From NCBI GenBank assembly GCA_035550595.1, contig DASZOV010000145.1, positions 1-50,695 on the forward strand: a DNA stretch of 50,695 bases. The letters run 5' to 3'. Position numbers and translations under genes: made by a program. Below the pieces are notes generated by a model that was not told where the DNA came from, did no database searches, and saw only the letters and a list, made by a program, of their open reading frames with translations. Within the stretch, counting starts at the first letter, position 1. Every line of letters starts with the position of its first letter. Positions 7,541 through 15,204 of this stretch are shown piece by piece. The DNA comes from CALFMR01 sp035550595. Its GTDB lineage: Bacteria; Acidobacteriota; Vicinamibacteria; Vicinamibacterales; SCN-69-37.

Positions 7541-10177
7541 TTACATCCCCTGCACGGCCTCCCGAACCCTTTCGGCCAATTCGGCGTAATTCTCGCCTTC
7601 GAGCGTGAGGGGCGCGCCGAACGCGACGCGCACGGGGCCGCGTTTGGGGAAGCGCATGGTGCGGTGGAGGACCGTCTCGAGGCCTTCGAGGCGGACCGGC
7701 ACGACGGGGACGCCGAGCCGGGCGCCAATCATGCCGACACCGGGCATGAAGCGGCCGATCTCGCCGTGCTCGGTGCGCTTGCCCTCCGGGAAGATGAGCA
7801 CGGAGTAGTCATCGGCCAGCACTTCGCCGATGTAGCGCAGCGTCTGCCGCGTGCCGGCTTCGCGCTGCGGCAGAGGGAACGCGTTGAAGAACTCGGACGA
7901 GAGGTAATAGTTGAGGCTGTTCGTGAACCACTCCCGGCGCGAGTAGCGTTCCGGATAGAAGTGCGCCATGAAGAATTCCTTCGCCATTGCCGGCGCGAGC
8001 CGATAGCGCCAGCGTGCCGGCAGCGCGAGCAGGATCGCGGGCGTGTCGAGATGACTCTGGTGATTCGCCGCGAAGATGACGGGCCCTGTGAGTCCCTTCA
8101 GGTGATCGAGCCCTTCGACCTTCATCTTCATGAACACGAGGCCGAGCGGCAGGATCCATGTCGGCAGACTGATGCGCCGCAGGAACCACGCGGGCCAGGA
8201 TCGATTCCACGACGGGAAGACGATGGGCCCGTCCGCGCTACCCGCCGGCCGCGCGCGCGACGTCGTCGTCCGCGCCCCGTCCCGAGTCTCCGCCGCTTCG
8301 CCACCGTGCGCGCCTTCGATGGCACCGTCGGGCAGCACGAGCTGCTCGATGTCGCCAACGCGTGTCGCTCCGGCCAGTGCGGTCTCGTCGAGCGTCGTCT
8401 GAAAGGCACTCTCGAGCGCCATCATCAGCTCGACGCGATCGAGCGAGCTGAGTCCCAGCTCGTCGAGCGTCGTGTCCGGCGCAATCGCGCGCCCCGCCGC
8501 GTAGCGCGCGACGATGTCGGTGACCGACGTGCCGGCCGTGCGCGCGGACGTCGTGCCGGACGACTCGCCGGCCACCCATCGCTGCAACTCGCGGCGCTTC
8601 AGTTTCTGCGTGCCTTCCGTGCGAGGCAACGCTTGGCCGGGCCAGATCGACGTGCTCCACACGCGCTGGTGATCTTCGAGCCCCCCATTCGCGCCGCGCA
8701 CGATGGCGTCGACGTCCGCACCCGGCTCGAGGACGAGCACGGCGTGGATGCGTTCCTCGCCGTCGACCGTCCGTCCGACGACGGCCGCGTCGGTCACACC
8801 GGGTTGCGCGAGGAGCGCGCGCTCGACGTCCTCGGGGAAGACGTTCAATCCCTGCGGCGTGACGATCATTTCCTTCTTGCGGCCCTTGATGAGCAGCCGC
8901 CCGTCGGCGTCCAGTTCGCCGACGTCGCCCGTGTGGAACCAGCTGTCCTCGAACGCCGCGGCGTTCTCGGCCGCTGCGCCGCCGGTCGCGCTGCGCTCGC
9001 CCTCGGGCACGTAGTAGCCGGACGTCACGTTCTCGCCGCGCACGAGAATCTCGCCGTCCTCCGCGATGCGCACCTGGACGCCGGCAATGGGCTTGCCGAC
9101 CGTACCGCGCGACGCGTGCAGCGGATGGTTGAGCGTGACGATGGGCGCCGTCTCGGTCAGGCCGTAGCCCTGGACGACGAGGAAGCCCAGCTTGCGCCAG
9201 AAGGCTTCGAGCGCCGGATCGAGTGGCGCCGCGCCGCAGACGATGCACCAGAACTTCCAGCCGAAGAGGTGATGAACCGCGCGGTAGCGCCACCAGCGCC
9301 AGGCCCAGTGCTTGCCGGCGAGCGTGTCCGGACCGGCCGTCTCGGGCGCCGTGCGTTCGACGTGCTCGCGCAGCACGTCGAGCACTTTCGGCACGCACAC
9401 GAGGACGGACACGCGTCGCGACTTGATCTGCCGCAGGATCTCGACCGGGCTGTAGCCGTGCGAGAAGACGACCGTGCCGGCGAGCATCGGCGGCACGAAG
9501 GTCGCCATCGACTGGCCGAACATGTGGCTGAGCGGCAGGAGATTCAGGAAGCGCAGCGGATGGAAGGGCCGGATGTAGCGGCGATACTTCGCGATCTCGC
9601 GTTCGATCGGGATGATGTTGGCGAGCACGTTGCGGTGCGTGATCGTCACGCCTTTCGGCTCGGCCGTCGCGCCGGAGGTGAAGAGGATCTCGGCGAGTCC
9701 GCGACCTGACGGATCAACTTCGAAGTTCGAACTTCGAACTTCGAAGTTGGCTCTATCTGTGTCGACCGCCGCTTGCTGCGTCAATCGCCAGATCGCGACG
9801 TCGGTCTTCGGCGCTTCGACTTCTTCGCCGACGAGCACGAGCTTCGCTTTGACGATCGACGCGATGCGCAGGACGAGATCGGGCGACGTGCGGTAGTCGA
9901 CCGGCACGACGACGACACCGGCGAGGAGCGCGCCCCAGAGCGCGACGATCCACTCGGCCCGGTTCTCGGACCAGATGAGGATGGCGTCACCCTGCGTGAC
10001 ATTCGCATCGCGAAGGCGCGCGGCGAACGCGCGCGCGGCCTCGGCCACTTGCCGATAGGTTGCCTCCCGGACCCGATAGCCGTCGTCGTGAACGATGAAC
10101 GTGTCGTCGAGGGTGGCGAAGTCCTCGAAGAAATCGAGGAGCGTGTCACGGCGCATCTGGCTCATAATACTGGCCAT
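7541..10177 (-). CDS. Acyl ligase - acyl carrier - PlsC acyltransferase fusion
   Basis: An 878-aa three-domain protein. Residues 1 to about 500 are an ANL adenylating ligase: P-loop ILFTSGATAEPKGVT, VVQGYGLTETAP, HTGDVGELDADGRLLIKGR. About 540-620 are an acyl-carrier domain, ELGLSSLDRVELM, with Ser578 placed for phosphopantetheine. About 660-878 are a PlsC 1-acylglycerol-3-phosphate acyltransferase with NHQSHLD (H706, D711) and FPEGKRT. The likely job is to activate free fatty acids, load them on the built-in carrier and esterify lysophospholipid, like E. coli Aas with its domains in reverse order and a carrier added. A heptamer array is embedded at residues about 143-154. ATG 10165 is an alternative start. 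Confidence 0.88.
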   Translation of the reverse strand: MASIMSQMRRDTLLDFFEDFATLDDTFIVHDDGYRVREATYRQVAEAARAFAARLRDANVTQGDAILIWSENRAEWIVALWGALLAGVVVVPVDYRTSPDLVLRIASIVKAKLVLVGEEVEAPKTDVAIWRLTQQAAVDTDRANFEVRSSNFEVDPSGRGLAEILFTSGATAEPKGVTITHRNVLANIIPIEREIAKYRRYIRPFHPLRFLNLLPLSHMFGQSMATFVPPMLAGTVVFSHGYSPVEILRQIKSRRVSVLVCVPKVLDVLREHVERTAPETAGPDTLAGKHWAWRWWRYRAVHHLFGWKFWCIVCGAAPLDPALEAFWRKLGFLVVQGYGLTETAPIVTLNHPLHASRGTVGKPIAGVQVRIAEDGEILVRGENVTSGYYVPEGERSATGGAAAENAAAFEDSWFHTGDVGELDADGRLLIKGRKKEMIVTPQGLNVFPEDVERALLAQPGVTDAAVVGRTVDGEERIHAVLVLEPGADVDAIVRGANGGLEDHQRVWSTSIWPGQALPRTEGTQKLKRRELQRWVAGESSGTTSARTAGTSVTDIVARYAAGRAIAPDTTLDELGLSSLDRVELMMALESAFQTTLDETALAGATRVGDIEQLVLPDGAIEGAHGGEAAETRDGARTTTSRARPAGSADGPIVFPSWNRSWPAWFLRRISLPTWILPLGLVFMKMKVEGLDHLKGLTGPVIFAANHQSHLDTPAILLALPARWRYRLAPAMAKEFFMAHFYPERYSRREWFTNSLNYYLSSEFFNAFPLPQREAGTRQTLRYIGEVLADDYSVLIFPEGKRTEHGEIGRFMPGVGMIGARLGVPVVPVRLEGLETVLHRTMRFPKRGPVRVAFGAPLTLEGENYAELAERVREAVQGM
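9717..9751. repeat. Heptamer array inside the acyl-ligase gene
   Basis: Five consecutive 7-bp units: ACTTCGA, AGTTCGA, ACTTCGA, ACTTCGA, AGTTGGC. On the minus strand it is translated in the ligase frame as NFEVRSSNFEV, an internal peptide repeat without counterpart in other adenylating enzymes, just before the P-loop. Confidence 0.85.
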
Positions 10178-10186
10178 ACCTTTTCA

Positions 10187-10192
10187 GGAGGT
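10187..10192 (+). promoter_or_regulatory. Shine-Dalgarno AGGAGG in a 19-bp divergent gap
   Basis: AGGAGG ends four bases before the ATG at 10197 and fixes that start. The gap to the divergent start at 10177 is only 19 bp, so promoters of both genes must lie inside the opposite coding sequences; CATAAT at 10163-10168 is a possible -10 for the plus gene. Confidence 0.6.
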
Positions 10193-10196
10193 TCCG

Positions 10197-11069
10197 ATGA
10201 GGCGAGTGGCACTGTTTCTGACGGCGCTGGCCATTGCTGTGCCCGCGATGGCGCAGCGCGGGCCGCAGCCGGCTCCGATCGACGTGCCGTGGAACGACGC
10301 GATCCCGCCGGGCACGGCCGATCAGGCCGCGCGCGCGCTGCAGGAGTCGTCGCGACACGGCGAATGGGTCGACATCAAGACCGCGAGCGGCACGCCGTTG
10401 CGGTCGTTCGTCGTCTATCCGGAGCGACCGGACAAGGCGGGCGTCGTGCTCGTCATCCATGACATCCGCGGCATGTCGGACATGGCGCGCGCCGTCGGTG
10501 ATCAGCTCGCGCAGGACGGATTCATCGCCATCGTGCCGGACTTCCTGTCGGGGAAGGGGCCGAACGGCGGCGGCACCGATTCGCTCGGCAACGGCGTGGG
10601 CCAGGCGATCATGGGATTGACGCCGGCTGACGTGAAGGCGGGCCTCGACGCGGCGATGGCCTACGGCAAGACGTTGCCCGCATCGAACGGCAAGACGGGC
10701 GTCGTCGGCTTCTGCTGGGGCGGCGGCCAGAGCTTCAACTACGCGGCCGCGCAGCCGGATCTCGATGCGTCGGTCGTCTATTACGGTCCGGCGCCCGGAT
10801 CATCGGACGGGACGCTCGACACCGCGCTCGCCAACGTGCACGCGCCCGTGCTCGCGTTCTACGCGGGCAACGACGCGCGCATCGGCGCGACGGTGCCCGC
10901 CACCGAAGCGGCGATGCAGAAGCTCGGCAAAAGCTACGAGCACCACACCTACGACGGCGCCGGGCACGGGTTCATGTTCGCGCAGGCAGGCGCCGGCGGC
11001 GCCAACCTGAAAGCGGCCGAGCAGTCCTGGCCGCTCGCGATCGCGTTCTTCAAGAAGAACCTGCAGTAG
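10197..11069 (+). CDS. Exported dienelactone-hydrolase-family protein
   Basis: A 290-aa alpha/beta hydrolase with a signal peptide (MRRVALFLTALAIAVPAMA, then QRG). The catalytic elbow is GVVGFCWGGGQSFNY, with Cys as nucleophile as in dienelactone hydrolase; the acid is in YAGNDARIGATV and the histidine in YDGAGHGFMF. VLVIHDIRGMSD supplies the oxyanion region. Start at ATG 10197 is supported by AGGAGG. Export suggests action on esters or lactones in the periplasm; the substrate is unknown. It is transcribed divergently from the acyl-ligase fusion and ends in front of a 16-bp hairpin. Confidence 0.88.
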   Translation: MRRVALFLTALAIAVPAMAQRGPQPAPIDVPWNDAIPPGTADQAARALQESSRHGEWVDIKTASGTPLRSFVVYPERPDKAGVVLVIHDIRGMSDMARAVGDQLAQDGFIAIVPDFLSGKGPNGGGTDSLGNGVGQAIMGLTPADVKAGLDAAMAYGKTLPASNGKTGVVGFCWGGGQSFNYAAAQPDLDASVVYYGPAPGSSDGTLDTALANVHAPVLAFYAGNDARIGATVPATEAAMQKLGKSYEHHTYDGAGHGFMFAQAGAGGANLKAAEQSWPLAIAFFKKNLQ

Positions 11070-11097
11070 CGCGCGTCGAAGACGCGAGGTTCACAAA

Positions 11098-11133
11098 GGG
11101 TTCCCCCAGGGCCTTCAGGCCCCGGGGGAACCC
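11098..11133. terminator. 16-bp hairpin in a convergent gap
   Basis: GGGTTCCCCC-AGGGCC and GGCCCC-GGGGGAACCC pair over 16 bp with one mismatch around the loop TTCA. It lies between the ends of the convergent DLH and outer-membrane genes and is followed by GGAACCC words. There is no T-run, so it is either a bidirectional RNA-end hairpin or a REP-like element. Its core GCCTTCAGGC recurs at 33237-33258. Confidence 0.6.
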
Positions 11134-11152
11134 GGAACCCGTTCTCTCCGCG

Positions 11153-11875
11153 CTACCGGATCGAAATCCCGCCCGACATCACCATCAACTGATTGCGTCC
11201 GCGCGCGCCGTAGGCGCCGAACGTGTTCTCGGGTCGCGTCTGATAGAACCGGATGTCGAACGTGAACGCGAGATGGCTCTTGAAGAACCATCGCGCGCCG
11301 CCACCGAGATTGAGCGTCGACGAGCGCGGCGGGTCGTCGGCCGGACGCGTGTCGCCGAGATAGCTCGCGAAGGTCATCGGGCCGGTGCCCGCGCTCAGAT
11401 AGCTCCAGCCATCGCGGTGTCCGAAGTTCAGCGAGATCTGCACCGAGAAGCCGCGCAGTTGCTGCTGCACGATCGGACCGGCGGGCGTCGTCGTTGTCTC
11501 GGCGCGCTGGGCGTGACCGCCGGCCAGCACGCCTTCTCCGCCAATGCCGAATGCGAAGCTGCCCTTGCGCAGCGGATAGAGATGGACGCCGACTGCACCG
11601 CCGAACACGCGGCCCGGAAGCTGATCGGAACTGACCTGGAGGTCGCTGGCCGTCACGATGTCTTGTCCCAGCCCCGTATAGAAACCACGGACGTCCGCGA
11701 CCATGATCGGCAGCGGCTGCGGCGCCTGCTGTGCCGAGGCCGGTCGAGCGGCGGTGAGCGCGAGAACAGTGAGGACGACGGAGCCGGCGAGCGCGGATGG
11801 TCGTGTCGATCGCATCGATCTTGAAGCGTATCGCGACGCCGGCCGCTTCCGTCCGGATTTCGCCGCGCCGCTCAT
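11153..11875 (-). CDS. Probable outer-membrane beta-barrel protein
   Basis: A 240-aa protein with a long basic N-region, a hydrophobic segment (GSVVLTVLALTAARPASA) and alternating strands ending in a short C-terminal strand, QLMVMSGGISIR, as in small outer-membrane barrels. ATG 11875 overlaps the stop of the CCA-adding gene as ATGA and has AAGGA close upstream, so I prefer it; ATG 11815 would give a more normal 220-aa precursor. Not assigned to a named family. Linked to cca only by position. Confidence 0.6.
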   Translation of the reverse strand: MSGAAKSGRKRPASRYASRSMRSTRPSALAGSVVLTVLALTAARPASAQQAPQPLPIMVADVRGFYTGLGQDIVTASDLQVSSDQLPGRVFGGAVGVHLYPLRKGSFAFGIGGEGVLAGGHAQRAETTTTPAGPIVQQQLRGFSVQISLNFGHRDGWSYLSAGTGPMTFASYLGDTRPADDPPRSSTLNLGGGARWFFKSHLAFTFDIRFYQTRPENTFGAYGARGRNQLMVMSGGISIR

Positions 11876-13266
11876 CCGTCCTTCTTGGCCTCGGCGGCGA
11901 CGAGCGTTCGCGCCAGCGCAAGGCCCTCGTCAACGGTTGTGATGCCGCCGTCGAGCTGTCGCTCGTAGACGTGGTGCAGGATGCGTCCGACCGCGGGCCC
12001 AGGCGTCATGCCCATCGCGAGGAGATGCCGGCCGAGGACGAGCGGCTTCGGCGCCGCATGCTCGACGCCGAGCGCGCGCGCGCGGGCGAGGAACGCCTCG
12101 ATGGCCGAACAGTCGAAGTGCCCGCCACGTCCGCTGCAGTCGGCGCGCGCGAGCCGGGCGAGCAGTTCGAGATCGACTTTCTGCGCGAGCCGGCGATAGG
12201 CCGCGTCGGTCACGCCGTTTGGCGCTTTCAGGAACGCACCGGGCTTGAGGTGATGCGCGACCATGCCGAGGACCGCGCGTCGTACGTCGAAGCCATCGAT
12301 GGTGTGGACGTTCAGTCGATCGAGGAACGTCGTCGACGGCGCGACGCCCGCTTCTTCGTGCCCCGGCGATCGCAGCCGCCCATCGATCACCGCCGTCGTC
12401 GCCGGCTTGCCGAGGTCGTGACAGACGGCGGCCAGCATGATGGCCGCCGCTCGGCCGCGATCGAGATCGTCGATCTGCTTCCGCGCCTGGTCCACGACCA
12501 TCAGCGTGTGCGTCCAGACATCACCTTCCGGATGCCACTCCGCGTCCTGCGGGCACGACGCGAGCGGCACGAGCTCCGGCCACAGACGATCGACGACGCC
12601 GAGATCCCAGGCGAGCGCGAGACCGAGAGACGGGCGCGGCGCCTGGAGCAGCAGCTTCTCGACTTCGCCCCAGATGCGTTCGGCAGGGAGATCGTCGAGC
12701 GGGATGGACCGAAGGAGCGCGTGCGTGTCGGCGTCCACGGTCAGTTCGAATCGCGCGGCGAACTGCAGCGCGCGCAGCACGCGCAGGCTGTCGTCGGCGA
12801 AGCGCGCGGGATCGACGACACGCAGTACGCGGGCGTCGAGATCGCGCCGCCCACCGAATGGATCGAGGATCTCGCCCGTGAGCGGGTCGCGCGCGATGGC
12901 GTTGATGGTGAAGTCGCGCCGGCGCGCCGCGTCTTCGATCGAGAGTGACGGATCGCCTTCGACGGCAAACGCCTTGTGCCCGCGGCCCGTTTTCGACTCA
13001 CGCCTCGGCAGCGACACGTCGATGCCGGCGATCTTGTAGACGGTGAAGCTTTCGCCGACCGTGTCGACGCGCCCGAACGCGTCGAGCACGGCGCGCAGGC
13101 GTGGCGCATCGAGGCCGAAGACTTCCAGGTCGAGGTCCTTCGGCGCGCGGCCGAGGAGCTCGTCGCGCACCCAGCCGCCGACGACGAGCGCGCGTCCGCC
13201 CGCGGCGCGAACGGCCTCGGCGAGCGCACGGACGAGCTCAGGTGTCGGAGCGTCCGGTGGCGGCAT
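11872..13266 (-). CDS. cca: CCA tRNA nucleotidyltransferase / poly(A) polymerase family, with HD domain
   Basis: A 464-aa class II nucleotidyltransferase that completes tRNA 3' ends. N-terminal palm: VVGGWVRDELLGRAPKDLDL (GG and DxD), then SIEDAARRRDFTINAIA, DPFGGRRDLDARVLRVV and SLRVLRALQFAARF, the standard order for bacterial CCA enzymes. A C-terminal HD phosphohydrolase domain (AAVCHDLGKPATT) resembles that of E. coli Cca. Specificity for CCA rather than poly(A) cannot be settled by eye. It overlaps the SDR gene by 29 bases and the barrel gene by four, so the three are co-transcribed. Confidence 0.9.
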   Translation of the reverse strand: MPPPDAPTPELVRALAEAVRAAGGRALVVGGWVRDELLGRAPKDLDLEVFGLDAPRLRAVLDAFGRVDTVGESFTVYKIAGIDVSLPRRESKTGRGHKAFAVEGDPSLSIEDAARRRDFTINAIARDPLTGEILDPFGGRRDLDARVLRVVDPARFADDSLRVLRALQFAARFELTVDADTHALLRSIPLDDLPAERIWGEVEKLLLQAPRPSLGLALAWDLGVVDRLWPELVPLASCPQDAEWHPEGDVWTHTLMVVDQARKQIDDLDRGRAAAIMLAAVCHDLGKPATTAVIDGRLRSPGHEEAGVAPSTTFLDRLNVHTIDGFDVRRAVLGMVAHHLKPGAFLKAPNGVTDAAYRRLAQKVDLELLARLARADCSGRGGHFDCSAIEAFLARARALGVEHAAPKPLVLGRHLLAMGMTPGPAVGRILHHVYERQLDGGITTVDEGLALARTLVAAEAKKDG

Positions 13267-14062
13267 GGTGCGGTTTGCGGTGTCGAGTGAAGCGCTGCAC
13301 GACGCGGTCGGCGACCGACGGCGCGAGGACGCTCATCGCCGAGAGCAGCCACGCCGGCCGGTACGGATAGACCTCAGGCCGTGGATGCACGAGGCAATCG
13401 ACGATGCGCCGAGCGACGGCGTCGGCAGATTGACGAGGACCAGCGCCTTGGACCGCATGGCCGAAGTCGCGCGCGATCGCGTCGTGGAACTCGGTCACGG
13501 TCGACACGGGCAGCACGACCGACGCGTGGATGTTCGTCCCCGCGAGGTCGGCGCGGAGCGCTTCGAAGCACGCGATCTGCGCGGCCTTGGTCGCGCCGTA
13601 CACCGACGAGCCGCCCACGCCGCGGCGGCCGGCGATCGACGAGACGGCGATGAGATGTCCGGCGCCCTGCCGGCGCATCTGGACGAGCGCCGCGCGCGCG
13701 GCGTAGAGCGTCCCCATCAGGTTGACCTCTACCAGCCGTCGCATGACCTCGTCGGATGTCTCGTCGAGCGGGCCGTGGTAGCCGATGCCCGCGTTGCAGA
13801 TCATCGCGTCGAGCCGTCCGAACGCGTCGACGGCACGCGCGACGAGCGCGTCCATATCCGCACGGCTGGTGACGTCGCCGGCCACGGCGAGCGCGCGCCC
13901 CCCGGATCGCGCGATATCGGCCACGAGCGCCTCGAGCCGATCGCCGCGCCGCGCCGACACGACGACGATGGCTCCTTCAGCCGCCGCGGCGCGGGCGGTC
14001 GCCGCGCCAATCCCGGCCGACGCACCGGTGATGGCAATCACACGCTCGGAAAGTCGGGCCAT
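13238..14062 (-). CDS. Short-chain dehydrogenase/reductase
   Basis: A 274-aa classical SDR. Cofactor motif ITGASAGIGAATARAAAAEG, NAG as MICNAGIGYHG, catalytic Ser in IAVSSIAGRRG and YGATK with the catalytic Tyr and Lys. A C-terminal extension after about residue 245 (RPAWLLSAMSVLAPSVADRV, then a His/Arg-rich tail) is amphipathic and suggests membrane association, as in DltE-like or lipid-active SDRs. Substrate unknown. Its end overlaps the start of cca by 29 bases. Confidence 0.88.
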   Translation of the reverse strand: MARLSERVIAITGASAGIGAATARAAAAEGAIVVVSARRGDRLEALVADIARSGGRALAVAGDVTSRADMDALVARAVDAFGRLDAMICNAGIGYHGPLDETSDEVMRRLVEVNLMGTLYAARAALVQMRRQGAGHLIAVSSIAGRRGVGGSSVYGATKAAQIACFEALRADLAGTNIHASVVLPVSTVTEFHDAIARDFGHAVQGAGPRQSADAVARRIVDCLVHPRPEVYPYRPAWLLSAMSVLAPSVADRVVQRFTRHRKPHHAATGRSDT

Positions 14063-14088
14063 GCGATGTTCATTCTGCGATAGGTTTC

Positions 14089-14112
14089 GCGTCTTCGCGT
14101 CTTCGCGTCTTC
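14089..14112. repeat. 8-bp tandem repeat, GCGTCTTC x3
   Basis: Three perfect copies of GCGTCTTC at 14089, 14097 and 14105, followed by GCGCGAG. It stands just upstream of the SDR start codon, so it lies in the 5' region of that minus-strand gene. Confidence 0.85.
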
Positions 14113-14132
14113 GCGCGAGACCGCCTGCGCGA

Positions 14133-14226
14133 TGTCATCTTCTTTGCAATGCGTTGGGGCCCCACCCCCAACGCTACGCGCTTCGCCGCCTTCGCTACGC
14201 TCGGGGGCTCGCGGTGTCATCTTTTT
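14133..14226. repeat. Dispersed intergenic repeat, copy 2
   Basis: Reverse-complement copy of the element at 7401-7494, about 91-92% identical by my reading, including the GCGTTGGGG / CCCCAACGC hairpin. It ends in a run of eight T and abuts the heptamer array at 14234. Apart from these repeats the gap 14063-14250 holds nothing I can assign. Confidence 0.9.
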
Positions 14227-14233
14227 TTTCACA

Positions 14234-14265
14234 CTTCTGGCTTCTGTCTTCTAACTTCTAACTTG
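14234..14265. repeat. Perfect 7-bp tandem array overlapping a gene end
   Basis: CTTC occurs at 14234, 14241, 14248, 14255 and, as CTTG, 14262: exact 7-base spacing. Read on the minus strand the units are GAAGTTA, GAAGTTA, GAAGACA, GAAGCCA, GAAGTGT, the same set as at 1720-1751. The stop codon of the proline dehydrogenase gene (14251-14253) lies inside it. Confidence 0.9.
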
Positions 14266-15204
14266 ACCCATTTCTTCCTTCGCCAGGCTCTTGAACACGA
14301 ATCCCAGATTGGCGGGCCGCTCGCCGAGGCGGCGCATGAAGTACGGGAACCAGTCCGTGCCGAACGGCACGTAGATGCGGACGTGATAACCGGCGTCGAC
14401 GAGCGACGACTGCAGGTCGCGGCGGATGCCGTACAGCATCTGCAGCTCGAAGCGATCGCGGCCGATCGCGCGGTCGGCGGCGAATTGTCGCGCGCGCGCG
14501 ATGAGCGCCGGGTCGTGCGTCGCGATGGCGGGGTAGGTGCCCGACGCGAGCAGTTGCTCCATCAGCGCGGCATACGCGGCGTCGACGTCCGCTTTGCGCT
14601 GAAAGGCGATGTCCTTCGGCTCACGGTACGCGCCTTTGACCAGCCGCACGCGCGCGCCGAGCTCGTTCATGCGCGCCACGTCACCGGGCGATCGTCGCAG
14701 GCACGCCTGGATGACGACGCCGATGTTGCGCGTGCCGATGCCCCAGAGCGACTCGAACACCTCGAACGTGTTCTCGGTGTAGGCCGACCCTTCCATGTCG
14801 ATGCGGACGAAGAAGTCCTGGCGCGTCGCCACGTCGAGCACGCGCCGCAGATTGTCGATGGCCGTGGCGCGGTCGATGTCGAGTCCGATCTGCGTGAGCT
14901 TGACCGACAGGTTGCGGCTGATGCCCGCGTCGGCGGCGGCCTGGACGATGGCCATGTAGGCGCGCGTGGCCTGCATGACGCCGTCGCGCGTGGTCATGCG
15001 CTCGCCGAGATGATCGAGCGTCACCGTCAACCCGCGCGCTTCGAGCCGCTGGGCAGCGGCAATGGCATCGGCCGTCGTCTCGCCCGCGACGAAGCGGTGC
15101 GCGAAGCTGTGCGGACGCCGCAGGCCGACGCGCGAGGCGATCGCCTTGAGGACGACGCTGTTCGCGAGAATGGAGAAGGTCGCCTTCGACAGCGACGCGA
15201 ACAT
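14251..15204 (-). CDS. Proline dehydrogenase (monofunctional)
   Basis: FAD-dependent oxidation of proline to pyrroline-5-carboxylate at the inner membrane. The 317-aa protein is a PRODH barrel of the one-domain type: VTLDHLGERM, NLSVKLTQIGLDID, RIDMEGSAYTENT, VRLVKGAYREPKD, ELQMLYGIRRDLQ and the FAD/proline signature RIYVPFGTDWFPYFMRRLGE. It starts one base into the stop of the acyltransferase gene (TGATG), so the two are coupled. The last residues, MGQVRS, and the TAG stop come from the heptamer array, so the original C-terminus may have been replaced. No P5C dehydrogenase gene is in the window. Confidence 0.92.
   Translation of the reverse strand: MFASLSKATFSILANSVVLKAIASRVGLRRPHSFAHRFVAGETTADAIAAAQRLEARGLTVTLDHLGERMTTRDGVMQATRAYMAIVQAAADAGISRNLSVKLTQIGLDIDRATAIDNLRRVLDVATRQDFFVRIDMEGSAYTENTFEVFESLWGIGTRNIGVVIQACLRRSPGDVARMNELGARVRLVKGAYREPKDIAFQRKADVDAAYAALMEQLLASGTYPAIATHDPALIARARQFAADRAIGRDRFELQMLYGIRRDLQSSLVDAGYHVRIYVPFGTDWFPYFMRRLGERPANLGFVFKSLAKEEMGQVRS

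Noticed and set aside
14221..14230. Rho-independent terminator (T run)
   Set aside because: The run is on the plus strand while both neighbouring genes are on the minus strand, and the preceding stem belongs to the dispersed repeat.
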